Assembly (NCBI GenBank): GCA_958414825.1
Contig: CATYXQ010000011.1
Location: forward strand, 1-44,520
Direction of reading: 5' to 3'
DNA from: an uncultured Eubacteriales bacterium
GTDB taxonomy: Bacteria > Bacillota > Clostridia > Oscillospirales > CAG-272
DNA: 44,520 nucleotides
Part shown: one piece after another, positions 32,786 to 41,060 of the stretch
Position numbering within the stretch: position 1 is the first letter of the stretch
Layout: every line of letters begins with the position of its first letter
Program-made: the position numbers and the translations under genes
The notes under the pieces: generated by a model
The model's database searches: none
What the model was told of the DNA's origin: nothing
Seen by the model: the letters and a program-made list of their open reading frames with translations, nothing else

Positions 32786-32836
32786 TCGCGCCGATGTGAT
32801 GTATGTATTTTACGGCGCGGCTGTTTGAATGGTAGA

Positions 32837-32875
32837 AAACCGGCGTCATGTTTTACGGCGCCGGTTTCATTTTTT
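32837..32875 (+). terminator. Terminator after the CNNM gene
   Basis: AAACCGGCG pairs with CGCCGGTTT, followed by CATTTTTTG. A weaker CGCGCCG/CGGCGCG hairpin (32787-32819) comes just before. Confidence 0.72.
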
Positions 32876-32944
32876 GAAAAGGACAACACAAAGCGTCGGA
32901 TGCACGGCAGTGCATTTGCGCTGAAGAGAAGAGGGGTGCAAATT

Positions 32945-33787
32945 GTGCGCAATGAGCCAGGCTTTGGACTGCGCTTCGGACTTCGTTTTTTGCAGGGCGT
33001 GATTATCGGTATCGGCGGCATTTTGCCCGGCGTGAGCGGCGGTGTGCTTTGCGTCGTTTTCGGCCTGTATAAGCCGCTTATGGAAATTATTGCACAGCCG
33101 AAAAAAAATTTAGGGCGGCATTGGCGGCTGATGCTGCCCGTGCTTTGCGGCATAGCGGTCGGCTTTTTCATTTTATTGCGCGCTGTCAGCAGCATTATGG
33201 AGAAAAACAGTGAGCTTGCTACCTGTTTGTTTGTGGGGTTGATCTTGGGAACGCTGCCCGCGCTTTTTCGCACAGCCGGAAAGACCAAACGAACCGGTGG
33301 CTCGTATGTCGCGCTTTTTTCCAGTCTCATTGTATTTTTAGGATTGTTTTTATACCTGAAGCACGGCGTCGGTTTTTCGATTACGCCGAATATTTTTTGG
33401 TTCTTCTTTGTCGGCGCCGTGTGGGGAATCAGCATTGTTTTGCCAGGACTCAGTTCCGCAAGCATTCTGCTGTTTTTGGGTTTATTCGAGCCTATGCTGG
33501 ACGGCGCCAAGCATTTGGATATGGCCGTCCTGCTCCCTATGGCGCTTGGCGGCGCGGCGGCGCTGATCGGGCTGTCAAAGCTTTTTACATTGCTGTTCGA
33601 TCGGTATGCTTCGGTTATGAATCATCTGATTATCGGTGTGGTGATTGCGACGACGATTCCGATTATTCCGGTGCGGTTTGCAAGCCCGGCTGCGTTTTTC
33701 GTCGATGCGGCGCTTCTGGCGCTTGGTTTTGTTCTTGCCTTTTTGTTTGACTGGTTCGGACGAAAAATCAGTCCGGATGTTGTATAA
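32945..33787 (+). CDS. popT: DUF368 membrane protein, PopT-type undecaprenyl phosphate transporter
   Basis: A polytopic protein of 280 residues. DUF368 proteins (PopT) have been shown to return undecaprenyl phosphate across the membrane for reuse, alongside DedA-type UptA. The family signature is present at the N-terminus (FLQGVIIGIGGILPGVSGGVLCVVFGLY) and repeated in the second half (VWGISIVLPGLSSASILLFLGLF), giving an inverted-repeat architecture. The start is GTG at 32945 with GAGGGG 8 bases upstream; an open frame extends back to 32825 through the terminator of the preceding gene. A terminator follows at 33799. The symbol is by family, not by proven function. Confidence 0.88.
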   Translation: MRNEPGFGLRFGLRFLQGVIIGIGGILPGVSGGVLCVVFGLYKPLMEIIAQPKKNLGRHWRLMLPVLCGIAVGFFILLRAVSSIMEKNSELATCLFVGLILGTLPALFRTAGKTKRTGGSYVALFSSLIVFLGLFLYLKHGVGFSITPNIFWFFFVGAVWGISIVLPGLSSASILLFLGLFEPMLDGAKHLDMAVLLPMALGGAAALIGLSKLFTLLFDRYASVMNHLIIGVVIATTIPIIPVRFASPAAFFVDAALLALGFVLAFLFDWFGRKISPDVV

Positions 33788-33798
33788 TCCGAATAAAG

Positions 33799-33850
33799 AA
33801 AATCCGCATACGGCGCGAGAAGCCCTTTCTTCGTCGTTTGCGGATTTTTC
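33799..33850 (+). terminator. Terminator after popT
   Basis: AAAATCCGCA pairs with TGCGGATTTT over a 30-base loop that contains a smaller hairpin (AGAAG/CTTCT-like), and then TTTC follows. Confidence 0.65.
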
Positions 33851-34057
33851 ATTTATGCGGCATAAGATGGTATTGGGTCGATCAGAAATAAAAGCGGGTT
33901 CGGCAATTTGACCGCGTTTTTGTTTGGGCAAAGATTTTGAATGCGGGGGGAAAAGCAAAGTACAAAAATTTCGGCAAAAATTTTTACCGAAAGTTTTTTG
34001 CGCTTTAAGCAAAATTTCAGACCGGTGCGCATAGAATTGTGACGGGGTGATGTTTGT

Positions 34058-34366
34058 ATGGACAGACATGTCGGAAAAGAAGGCGCGGCCGTAATCGTCC
34101 TTTCCCTGATGCTTACCGCGGTGTTTGCACTGTCGGTCTGGATGTATGACGGGATTGAGAGCGAACTGTCGGACGGTACGCTTTCGGGAGCGGCTGAGGC
34201 TGTACGCACTTTCATGAATGAAAACGAAGCAATCGCCGCTTTTTTGGGAATGGAGCCGGAGCTTTCGGAGGACGCGGATTCGGCCGCGGCGACGCGCGCT
34301 GCAGTGGATGCGGCGGCGGATGAATACATCGCGCGCTACAACGGCATTTATCAGCAGTTTCGGTGA
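34058..34366 (+). CDS. Small single-pass membrane protein, unknown
   Basis: A 102-residue protein. Residues 8-30 or so form one hydrophobic helix after a short basic start (VIVLSLMLTAVFALSVWMY), and the rest is an acidic, helix-prone outer segment (GAAEAVRTFMNENEAIAAFLG, then alanine-rich). By the positive-inside rule the C-terminal part faces outside. GGGGTGA stands before the ATG. It is followed 3 bp later by an M50 protease gene. The layout resembles SpoIVFA-SpoIVFB, but no LytM-like domain is present, so I do not call it SpoIVFA. It may be a partner or a substrate of the protease. No homologue recognised. Confidence 0.7.
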   Translation: MDRHVGKEGAAVIVLSLMLTAVFALSVWMYDGIESELSDGTLSGAAEAVRTFMNENEAIAAFLGMEPELSEDADSAAATRAAVDAAADEYIARYNGIYQQFR

Positions 34367-34369
34367 TGT

Positions 34370-34960
34370 ATGCGTGAATTAAAACGATTTGCCGGAATTC
34401 TTTTTTGCGCGCTGCCGATGATTTTGTTTTGCCTGATGTCGGGCGGCGTTATGTTTCCCTTTGCAGCGGCGGTGTTTGTGCATGAGGGGGCGCATCTTGT
34501 GGTGCTGCGTCTTGCCGGCGGCCGCCTGCGTTCTTTTGCGCCTGCGCCGTTTGGACTTTGTATGGAAATTGATGAAAATACGCTGACGCTCAGAGGCGAA
34601 GCGGCGGTGGCCGCTTCGGGCAGCGCGGCCAATTTACTCTGCGCTGGAATTTCAGTTTTGTTGTATCGTTTCTGCTCTGTGGATATTCTGACATTCGGCA
34701 TCATCAGCTTTCTTCTTGCGCTGCTGAATCTGTTGCCCGCGTCGCCGCTTGACGGCGGCCGTTTGCTCTATGTATGTCTTGCGGCGCGGCGGGGACCGGA
34801 TTTCGCCGCAAGGTGCCTTTGCGTTCTGACGTATATCGTCAGCTTTTTCTGGTTTTTGTTTGCTTCATATCTTTTGCTTACGACCTCAGAGGGGCTTTAC
34901 GCCGTGCTTTTTTCCATGTATATTTTTGTCAAAAACACCGAATTTGCTTTTTCAAAATAG
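34370..34960 (+). CDS. M50 site-2 protease (SpoIVFB-like)
   Basis: An intramembrane zinc metalloprotease of 196 residues with about six hydrophobic segments. HEGAH at 38-42 is the HExxH zinc site, and the third ligand is Asp128 in NLLPASPLDGGR (120-131). GSAAN at 84-88 is the middle conserved stretch. No PDZ or CBS domain is present. Small M50 proteins of this kind include SpoIVFB, which cleaves pro-sigma-K in the mother cell during sporulation. As the genome has spoIIR, that role is plausible but not shown. It lies 3 bp behind the small membrane protein. Confidence 0.85.
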   Translation: MRELKRFAGILFCALPMILFCLMSGGVMFPFAAAVFVHEGAHLVVLRLAGGRLRSFAPAPFGLCMEIDENTLTLRGEAAVAASGSAANLLCAGISVLLYRFCSVDILTFGIISFLLALLNLLPASPLDGGRLLYVCLAARRGPDFAARCLCVLTYIVSFFWFLFASYLLLTTSEGLYAVLFSMYIFVKNTEFAFSK

Positions 34961-34980
34961 AAAAGCGCCGGAATCTTTGT

Positions 34981-35008
34981 GGAGCGGTTTTGGAGCCGCT
35001 CCTTTTTT
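34981..35008 (+). terminator. Terminator after the M50 protease gene
   Basis: GGAGCGG and CCGCTCC form a 7-bp stem with an 8-base loop, followed by T6. Confidence 0.85.
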
Positions 35009-35100
35009 ACTGGGTTTTTAGAATTCCAATGTAAAAATTTACAGAAAAAAGAAGAACTGAAGAAAAAATTTGTAAATTTACACGGAATTTAAAATGCATA

Positions 35101-35129
35101 TTGACGGCGCTTGAATCTGAGTTTATAAT
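35101..35129 (+). promoter_or_regulatory. Promoter of serC-serA
   Basis: -35 TTGACG (35101-35106), a 17-bp spacer and a perfect -10 TATAAT (35124-35129). No riboswitch fits in the 55-nt leader. Confidence 0.82.
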
Positions 35130-35189
35130 AATAAGTATATTCTTACGAATTGCAGAAAGGTACCGCTTATGCGGTCAGAGGTGATGCAG

Positions 35190-36278
35190 ATGTCCAGGGT
35201 ATATAATTTTTCCGCAGGACCGTCCATGCTTCCGCTTCCGGTTCTGGAGCGTGCGCGCGACGAATTGGTTTGTTATGGGAACAGCGGCATGTCCGTAATG
35301 GAAATGAGCCACCGGTCTCCCGATTATGAAGCGATCATCAAAAACGCAGAGACAAATCTTCGCCGGTTGATGAAGATTCCGGACAATTATAAGGTTCTGT
35401 TTTTGCAGGGCGGCGCTTCCACGCAGTTTGCAGCCGTTCCGCTCAATCTGATGAACAAAAATCACAAAGCGGATTATATCGTTTCCGGACAGTTTTCCAA
35501 TAAGGCTTTTAAGGAAGCGAAGAAGTTCGGCGATGTAGTCTGTGCGGCTTCATCGGCTGAGGACAACTTTACATATGTTCCGAAAACCACACGGGAGAGC
35601 TTCCGCCCGGATGCGGACTATGTGCATATTTGTTTTAATAATACGATCTACGGTACCAAGTTCGATTACATTCCGGATACAGGTGATATTCCGCTGGTTG
35701 CCGATATGTCCTCCTGTATCATTTCCGAGCCGGTAGATGTGAGCCGTTTCGGTTTGATCTATGCCGGTGCGCAGAAAAACATGGCGCCCGCAGGTCTTAC
35801 GGTTGTTATTGTGCGCGAGGATTTGATCGGCAATGCGGCCGAGACGATCCCCACGATGCTGGATTACAAGGTTATGGCAGACAACGACTCGATGTACAAC
35901 ACGCCGCCCTGCTATTCTATTTATATGGCGGGACTTGTGTACGAGTGGATTTTAAACGAGGTCGGCGGCCTTGATAAAATGAAAGCGTATAACGAGAAGA
36001 AATGCGGCGTCCTGTATGATTATCTGGATTCTCAGGATTACTATATTGCGCCCGTCCGTCCGGAATCCCGTTCCATGATGAATGTGACCTTTGTTACCGG
36101 CAATGCGGATCTCGATAAGAAATTCGCGTCGGAAGCTTCAGCCGCCGGACTCAAAAATTTGAAAGGTCATCGCAGCGTCGGCGGAATGCGCGCTTCGATT
36201 TACAATGCAATGCCCATCGAGGGTGTTGAAAAGCTTGTGGAGTTTATGAAGGACTTCGCAGAGAAAAATCCGAAATAA
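35190..36278 (+). CDS. serC: Phosphoserine aminotransferase
   Basis: PLP enzyme that converts 3-phosphohydroxypyruvate and glutamate to phosphoserine and 2-oxoglutarate. The 362-residue protein begins RVYNFSAGPSMLP, has GNSGMSVMEMSHRS and LFLQGGASTQFA, and has the PLP lysine in YAGAQKNMAPAG. The ATG at 35190 is 8 bases after AGAGG; the earlier in-frame ATGs at 35169 and 35184 overlap or precede that site. It is followed 11 bp later by serA. No serB gene is in the window. Confidence 0.97.
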   Translation: MSRVYNFSAGPSMLPLPVLERARDELVCYGNSGMSVMEMSHRSPDYEAIIKNAETNLRRLMKIPDNYKVLFLQGGASTQFAAVPLNLMNKNHKADYIVSGQFSNKAFKEAKKFGDVVCAASSAEDNFTYVPKTTRESFRPDADYVHICFNNTIYGTKFDYIPDTGDIPLVADMSSCIISEPVDVSRFGLIYAGAQKNMAPAGLTVVIVREDLIGNAAETIPTMLDYKVMADNDSMYNTPPCYSIYMAGLVYEWILNEVGGLDKMKAYNEKKCGVLYDYLDSQDYYIAPVRPESRSMMNVTFVTGNADLDKKFASEASAAGLKNLKGHRSVGGMRASIYNAMPIEGVEKLVEFMKDFAEKNPK

Positions 36279-36289
36279 GGGGTGGCGGC

Positions 36290-37447
36290 ATGAATATTAA
36301 ATTGATGAACAAGATCGCAAAAGTCGGTACCGATGTTTTCGGCAGCGCGTATGCGGTTTCGGATGCGATTGAGAATCCCGATGCGATTATGGTGCGTTCG
36401 GCAAAGCTCCACGACATGCCTCTGAATAAAGAACTGCTTGCTATTGCGCGTTGCGGCGCGGGCGTCAACAATATTCCGGTTGATCGCTGCGCGGAGGCGG
36501 GCGTCGTTGTATTTAATACGCCCGGCGCCAACGCAAATGCGGTAAAAGAGCTTGCGGTCTGCGCGTTGCTCCTGGCTTCGAGAGACGTAGTCGGCGGCAT
36601 TAACTGGGTTTCGGCGATCGAAGATAAATCGAACATCGCAAAGGATGTCGAGGCGGGCAAGGGACAGTTCGCAGGCTGTGAGATCGCGGGCAAGACGCTT
36701 GGCGTAATCGGTCTCGGCGCAATCGGCGGCCTTGTGGCCAACGTTGCAAAATCGCTCGGTATGCAGGTGATCGGCTACGATCCCTATCTTTCGGTTGCCA
36801 ATGCGTTAAATCTGTCTCGTGCAGTGCACGTCGCGTCCGGCTATGATGAGATTTTCCAGAATTGCGATTATATCACGTTGCATGTGCCCGCAACCAAGGA
36901 TACCGCCGGCTTTATCAACAGCGCGGCTATGGCGCAGATGAAGGACGGTGTGAAGATCATCAATCTCGCACGCGGCGAGCTTGTCGATGCAGATGCCATG
37001 AAAGCTGCGATTGATTCCGGCAAGGTTTCCTCCTATGTTGTAGACTTCCCGAGCGCAGAGCTTGCCGGCTATCAGAATGTGATCTCAATTCCCCATCTCG
37101 GCGCAAGCACGACGGAATCCGAGGATAACTGCGCGGTCATGGCGGCGCATGAACTCTGCGACTTCTTAGAAAACGGAAACATTGTCAACAGCGTAAACTT
37201 CCCGACCGTTTCGGTTCCGAAATGCGGCGGCGCACGGATCTGCGTTGCGCACAAAAACGTACCGACGATGCTTTCCCGCATCACAACGGCGTTGGCTGAT
37301 GACGGTATCAATATCGAAAACATGGGTAACGGTTCCAAGGGCGAGTACGCCTATACGATCGTCGATACCGGCAGCAAAATTCCTCCGCAGATCGCGGATG
37401 AGCTTGCGGCAATCGAAGGCATTATCCGTGTTCGTGTAATCGGCTGA
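36290..37447 (+). CDS. serA: D-3-phosphoglycerate dehydrogenase with ACT domain
   Basis: Oxidises 3-phosphoglycerate with NAD+, the first step of serine synthesis. The 385-residue protein has GVNNIPVDRCAEAGVVVFNTPGAN-type substrate-side motifs, the NAD site LGVIGLGAIGG (about 145-155), NLARGELVD with the catalytic Arg, and the His in IPHLGAST. Residues 310-385 form an ACT domain (NVPTMLSRITTAL, then NIENMGNGS), likely the serine-feedback sensor. This is the short clostridial type without the intervening domain. AAGGGGTGG precedes the ATG. It and serC form one operon. Confidence 0.96.
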   Translation: MNIKLMNKIAKVGTDVFGSAYAVSDAIENPDAIMVRSAKLHDMPLNKELLAIARCGAGVNNIPVDRCAEAGVVVFNTPGANANAVKELAVCALLLASRDVVGGINWVSAIEDKSNIAKDVEAGKGQFAGCEIAGKTLGVIGLGAIGGLVANVAKSLGMQVIGYDPYLSVANALNLSRAVHVASGYDEIFQNCDYITLHVPATKDTAGFINSAAMAQMKDGVKIINLARGELVDADAMKAAIDSGKVSSYVVDFPSAELAGYQNVISIPHLGASTTESEDNCAVMAAHELCDFLENGNIVNSVNFPTVSVPKCGGARICVAHKNVPTMLSRITTALADDGINIENMGNGSKGEYAYTIVDTGSKIPPQIADELAAIEGIIRVRVIG

Positions 37448-37477
37448 TTGCGTTTTACATTCCAATTATAGTCTGAT

Positions 37478-37524
37478 AAAAAAATCCGAAGCACTGCTTT
37501 TTGCAGGAGCTTCGGATTTTTTTT
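37478..37524. terminator. Bidirectional terminator between serA and spoIIR
   Basis: AAAAAAATCCGAAGC pairs with GCTTCGGATTTTTTT, with T8 on the plus side and A7 on the other. Confidence 0.9.
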
Positions 37525-37667
37525 ACAAAAGAATATGCATTTCAATCATTACACCTCGTCCTCGGACGGCTTTGCGCGCCGACAGGAGCGTGTCAAAACT
37601 AAGTGCTTTGCGAGCGGGAATTCGATTGCACTTTTTCCGCAGGGCGCTGTCCGCCTTCTCTCGAACG

Positions 37668-38255
37668 CTATTCGCCGCCAAACAGTTCCAGCAGGCGGAA
37701 CTTCAGTTTATAGACCGGCTTTTCGGTACGCATCAAAAGATATTCGTCTTCGGTTAGACCGCAGTCTAAAAACATTTCATGTGTATCTGCATTGGTAGCT
37801 ACGTTCAGGCAGAGCGGGGGAAAGAGCACGCACCAAAAATTCCGCCCCTCGCCTTTGCCGAGCGTGATGCAGAGCGCGGTATAGTTGCCGCGCGGAAGAC
37901 TGAATTCGCCGTAGGTTTTGGTCGGAAAATATCGCTCGTCCAGTGTGACGCGGCAGGTATAGTCCGCTTCATCGGCCAGAAATACATTTACCGCATTTTC
38001 TATTTCTGAGAGCAGTTCGCGTGCTTTTGCTTCGGCCTCTTCTCGGTGCTTGCACTCTGCAAGCTGTGACGAATAGTTTTCGAGTATGAAATCCCGCACT
38101 TTGAGCTTTGTTTCCTGCGCTTTTTCACTGTCTGAATCGGCGATGATATGCAGGCGCAAAACGTCCTTGTATACACTGCCGTCTGCGGCAAAGCATATGG
38201 AATACAGAAGTACCGATGCAAGCACCAGTGCGGAAAATATTTTCAGAAACCGCAA
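37668..38255 (-). CDS. spoIIR: Stage II sporulation protein R
   Basis: A forespore-made, secreted signal that triggers SpoIIGA to process pro-sigma-E in the mother cell. The 195-residue product has an N-terminal signal segment (IFSALVLASVLLYSICFA) and the SpoIIR motifs LRLHIIADSDSEKAQETKLKVRD (31-53) and PRGNYTAL followed by FWCVLFPPLC (about 120-150). The start is TTG at 38255 with AAGGAGG 7 bases upstream. It is direct evidence that the organism carries the endospore programme. No sigma-F promoter stood out to me. It lies downstream of obg, with a terminator between. Confidence 0.93.
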   Translation of the reverse strand: MRFLKIFSALVLASVLLYSICFAADGSVYKDVLRLHIIADSDSEKAQETKLKVRDFILENYSSQLAECKHREEAEAKARELLSEIENAVNVFLADEADYTCRVTLDERYFPTKTYGEFSLPRGNYTALCITLGKGEGRNFWCVLFPPLCLNVATNADTHEMFLDCGLTEDEYLLMRTEKPVYKLKFRLLELFGGE

Positions 38256-38344
38256 TACAATGCCTCCTTATGTTCAAAAGTGCATTATTATTTGCGCAAG
38301 CGTCCCTGTTTATGCAGAAGAAGGCCGAAAAAATTTCTGTTTGC

Positions 38345-38383
38345 AAAAAATTCCGAGAGCCGACGTTTTGACGGTTCTCGGAA
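38345..38383 (-). terminator. Terminator after obg
   Basis: TTCCGAGA and TCTCGGAA pair on the minus strand with an inner CCG/CGG, followed by T6 (A6 at 38345-38350 on the plus strand). It separates obg from spoIIR. Confidence 0.82.
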
Positions 38384-38396
38384 TCTGGCTATTTGA

Positions 38397-39674
38397 TTAT
38401 TTGACAAAATCAAATTCAAAGTCGTATATATTGACGGTGTCGCCGTCTTTTGCGCCCTTTTCCTCCAGCATGGCGATGACGCCGGCTTTTTGAAGCACCC
38501 GTGAAAAGAAGGACAGGGATTCATAATCGTCCGGATTGATCTGCCCCATGAGGTTGTACAGCCAGTCGCCCTCGACATAGTATATATCGTTTTCGCGCCG
38601 GACAGTCGTTTGACGCTCGCCGCGCGGCAGGATCTCGTCCTCGGGCGTGTATTCCGGTTCATAGACCGTCAGCGGAGGCAGTTTTCGCAGTTGCTCAGCG
38701 GTCAGTCTGACAAGCTGATCCAGATTTTTCCCGGTCAGCGCGCTGACATAGAGCAGTGTCCATCCGTTTTTCGCCGCAAATTTTTCAAATGCCGGAATAT
38801 CAGTCTGCGCCTGTTCAAGCATATCGCTTTTGTTTGCAATGATGATCTGCGGCCGCTCGGAAAGCTGCTTGTCGTAGCGCGCAAGCTCGCGGTTGATTGT
38901 TTGAATGTCGGTAATCGGATCGCGTCCTTCAAGGCCGGATATATCCACTACATGCCAAATCAGGCGGCAGCGCTCGACATGGCGCAAAAATTCATGACCG
39001 AGGCCGAGTCCCTCGGAGGCGCCCTCGATCAGTCCGGGAATGTCTGCGGCAATAAAGCCGCGTCCCTCGCCCGCCGATACAACGCCGAGATTGGGGGAAA
39101 GGGTTGTGAAATGATAGTCCGCAATTTTTGGCTTGGCTGCGCTGATACGGGAAAGAATCGAGGATTTGCCCACATTCGGAAAGCCGACCAGCCCGACGTC
39201 CGCCAGCATCTTCAGTTCCAGCGTAACCTCGCGCGCCTCTCCGCGCGTTCCGCTTTTTGCAAAGCGCGGAATCTGCCGTGTGGGCGTGGCGAAGTGCCGG
39301 TTGCCCCATCCGCCGCGACCGCCCCGGCAGAGTATATACGGTTCGCAGTTTGACATATCTTTGATGATTTTTCCGCTTTCGCCGTCGCGGACAAGCGTTC
39401 CGGGCGGAACCGTGATTTCTAAATCGGCGCCGTTCGCACCGTGCATTTTTGAGGCTTTGCCGTTTTCACCGTTTGGCGCAATGAATTTGCGCTTGTAACG
39501 GAAAGCGAGCAGTGTGTTTGTCCCCTCGTCTATGCGCAAAACGATGTTGCCGCCGCGACCGCCGTCTCCGCCGTCCGGGCCGCCGGCTGCGACATATTTT
39601 TCCCGGCGGAAAGAAACGGCGCCGTTTCCGCCGTCGCCCGCTTTCACAAAAATTTTTACATGATCGACAAACAT
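38397..39674 (-). CDS. obg: GTPase Obg (CgtA)
   Basis: An essential P-loop GTPase for 50S assembly and stress signalling. The 425-residue protein has the glycine-rich OBG domain (residues 1-157: FVKAGDGGNGAVSFRREKY, GGDGGRGG), the G domain from about 158 (GFPNVGKSS, DIPGLIEGA, NKSDM) and the C-terminal OCT domain (about 345-425) found in many Gram-positive Obgs. AAGGAGAATTT precedes the ATG. It follows der by 31 bp on the minus strand. In Bacillus, Obg is needed for entry into sporulation, which suits the spoIIR neighbour. Confidence 0.97.
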   Translation of the reverse strand: MFVDHVKIFVKAGDGGNGAVSFRREKYVAAGGPDGGDGGRGGNIVLRIDEGTNTLLAFRYKRKFIAPNGENGKASKMHGANGADLEITVPPGTLVRDGESGKIIKDMSNCEPYILCRGGRGGWGNRHFATPTRQIPRFAKSGTRGEAREVTLELKMLADVGLVGFPNVGKSSILSRISAAKPKIADYHFTTLSPNLGVVSAGEGRGFIAADIPGLIEGASEGLGLGHEFLRHVERCRLIWHVVDISGLEGRDPITDIQTINRELARYDKQLSERPQIIIANKSDMLEQAQTDIPAFEKFAAKNGWTLLYVSALTGKNLDQLVRLTAEQLRKLPPLTVYEPEYTPEDEILPRGERQTTVRRENDIYYVEGDWLYNLMGQINPDDYESLSFFSRVLQKAGVIAMLEEKGAKDGDTVNIYDFEFDFVK

Positions 39675-39705
39675 AAATTCTCCTTGGAAGCTTTGCCGTA
39701 CCGCG

Positions 39706-41031
39706 TTATGCGTCGTTGCGCTGGCGGATTACCAGACGGATTGGCGTGCCTCGGAATCCAAACGTTTCGCGCAGACAGTTTTCGATGTACCGCTGATAGG
39801 AAAAATGGAAAAGCTCCGCGTTATTCACAAAAATTACAAAGGTGGGCGGTGCGACGCTCGCCTGCGTCATATAATAGATTTTCAGCCGCTTGCCTTTGTC
39901 GGAAGGGGGCTGAACTTTGGCGGTCGCGTCGCCCAGCATATCGTTGAGCATACCGGTGGAAATGCGCAGTTTCGCCTGCTCGTTGACGTAGTTGATATGT
40001 TCGAGCAGTTTGCCGACGCGCTGGCCGGTTTTTGCGCTGATAAAAAGAATAGGCGCGTAGGTCATATAGGAAAGCGCATTATAGATCTTTTGGGTGAACG
40101 TGTTGACGCTTGTGTTATCCTTTTCGATAAGATCCCATTTGTTGACGACGATCACGCAGGCCTTTCCGGCTTCATGGGCGATCCCCGCAATATGTTCGTC
40201 CTGTTCGGTAATTCCGGCGGTCGCGTCAATCAGAAGCAGACAGACGTCGGCGCGCTCTACCGCAGTGTGGGCGCGGAGTACGCTGTATTTCTCAATCACA
40301 TCGTCGATTCTGGCTTTGCGGCGGATGCCGGCCGTGTCGATCAGCGTGTAGCGTCCCTCCGGGCATTCTACGAGCGTATCGACTGCGTCGCGGGTCGTGC
40401 CGGCGATGTCCGAGACGATCAGCCGTTCCTCGCCGAGGATTCGGTTGACCAGGGAGGACTTTCCGGCGTTCGGCTTGCCGATGACCGCGACTTTGATGCT
40501 GTCATCCTCTTCGTCCGACGCATCCGGCGCCGGGAGCACGCTGCAAATGGCGTCTAAAAGATCGCCTGTTCCGTTGCCGTGCGCGGAGGAAAGCGCAATC
40601 GGATCCCGCTCAAAGCCAAGCTCATAAAATTCATAGAAGTCAAGCGGCGGCGCGCCGATTTGGTCGATTTTGTTGACAGCGATAATGACCGGCTTGCCGC
40701 TTTTTTTGAGCATAACCGCAATATCGCGGTCGTCGGCGGTAAGACCCGCGCGGATATCGCATAGAAAGATGAGCACATCTGCCGTTTCAATCGCGATCTG
40801 CGCCTGCATACGCATTTGTTTTAAAAGTATATTGTCGGTTTTGGGTTCGATTCCGCCGGTATCGATGACGACAAATGATCGCCCGCACCATTCGCTTTCT
40901 CCGTAAATGCGGTCGCGCGTGACGCCGGGCGTGTCTTCTACAATCGCCCGCCGCTCTCCGATCAGTTTATTAAACAGCGTGCTCTTGCCGACATTCGGTC
41001 GGCCGACAATCGCTACTATCGGTTTTGCCAT
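39706..41031 (-). CDS. der: GTPase Der (EngA)
   Basis: A double-GTPase ribosome assembly factor for the 50S subunit. The 441-residue protein carries two G domains, GRPNVGKST at 10-18 and GKPNAGKSS near residue 184, each with its DTxG motif (DTGGIE and DTAGIRR) and NKxD motif (NKID and NKWD), and then a KH-like C-terminal domain (IYYMTQASVAPPTFVIFVN). AAGGA precedes the ATG. It lies 29 bp downstream of the lipoprotein gene and 31 bp before obg on the minus strand. Confidence 0.97.
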   Translation of the reverse strand: MAKPIVAIVGRPNVGKSTLFNKLIGERRAIVEDTPGVTRDRIYGESEWCGRSFVVIDTGGIEPKTDNILLKQMRMQAQIAIETADVLIFLCDIRAGLTADDRDIAVMLKKSGKPVIIAVNKIDQIGAPPLDFYEFYELGFERDPIALSSAHGNGTGDLLDAICSVLPAPDASDEEDDSIKVAVIGKPNAGKSSLVNRILGEERLIVSDIAGTTRDAVDTLVECPEGRYTLIDTAGIRRKARIDDVIEKYSVLRAHTAVERADVCLLLIDATAGITEQDEHIAGIAHEAGKACVIVVNKWDLIEKDNTSVNTFTQKIYNALSYMTYAPILFISAKTGQRVGKLLEHINYVNEQAKLRISTGMLNDMLGDATAKVQPPSDKGKRLKIYYMTQASVAPPTFVIFVNNAELFHFSYQRYIENCLRETFGFRGTPIRLVIRQRNDA

Positions 41032-41060
41032 TTTCTATCCGTCCTTTTCTCTTGCCTTTT

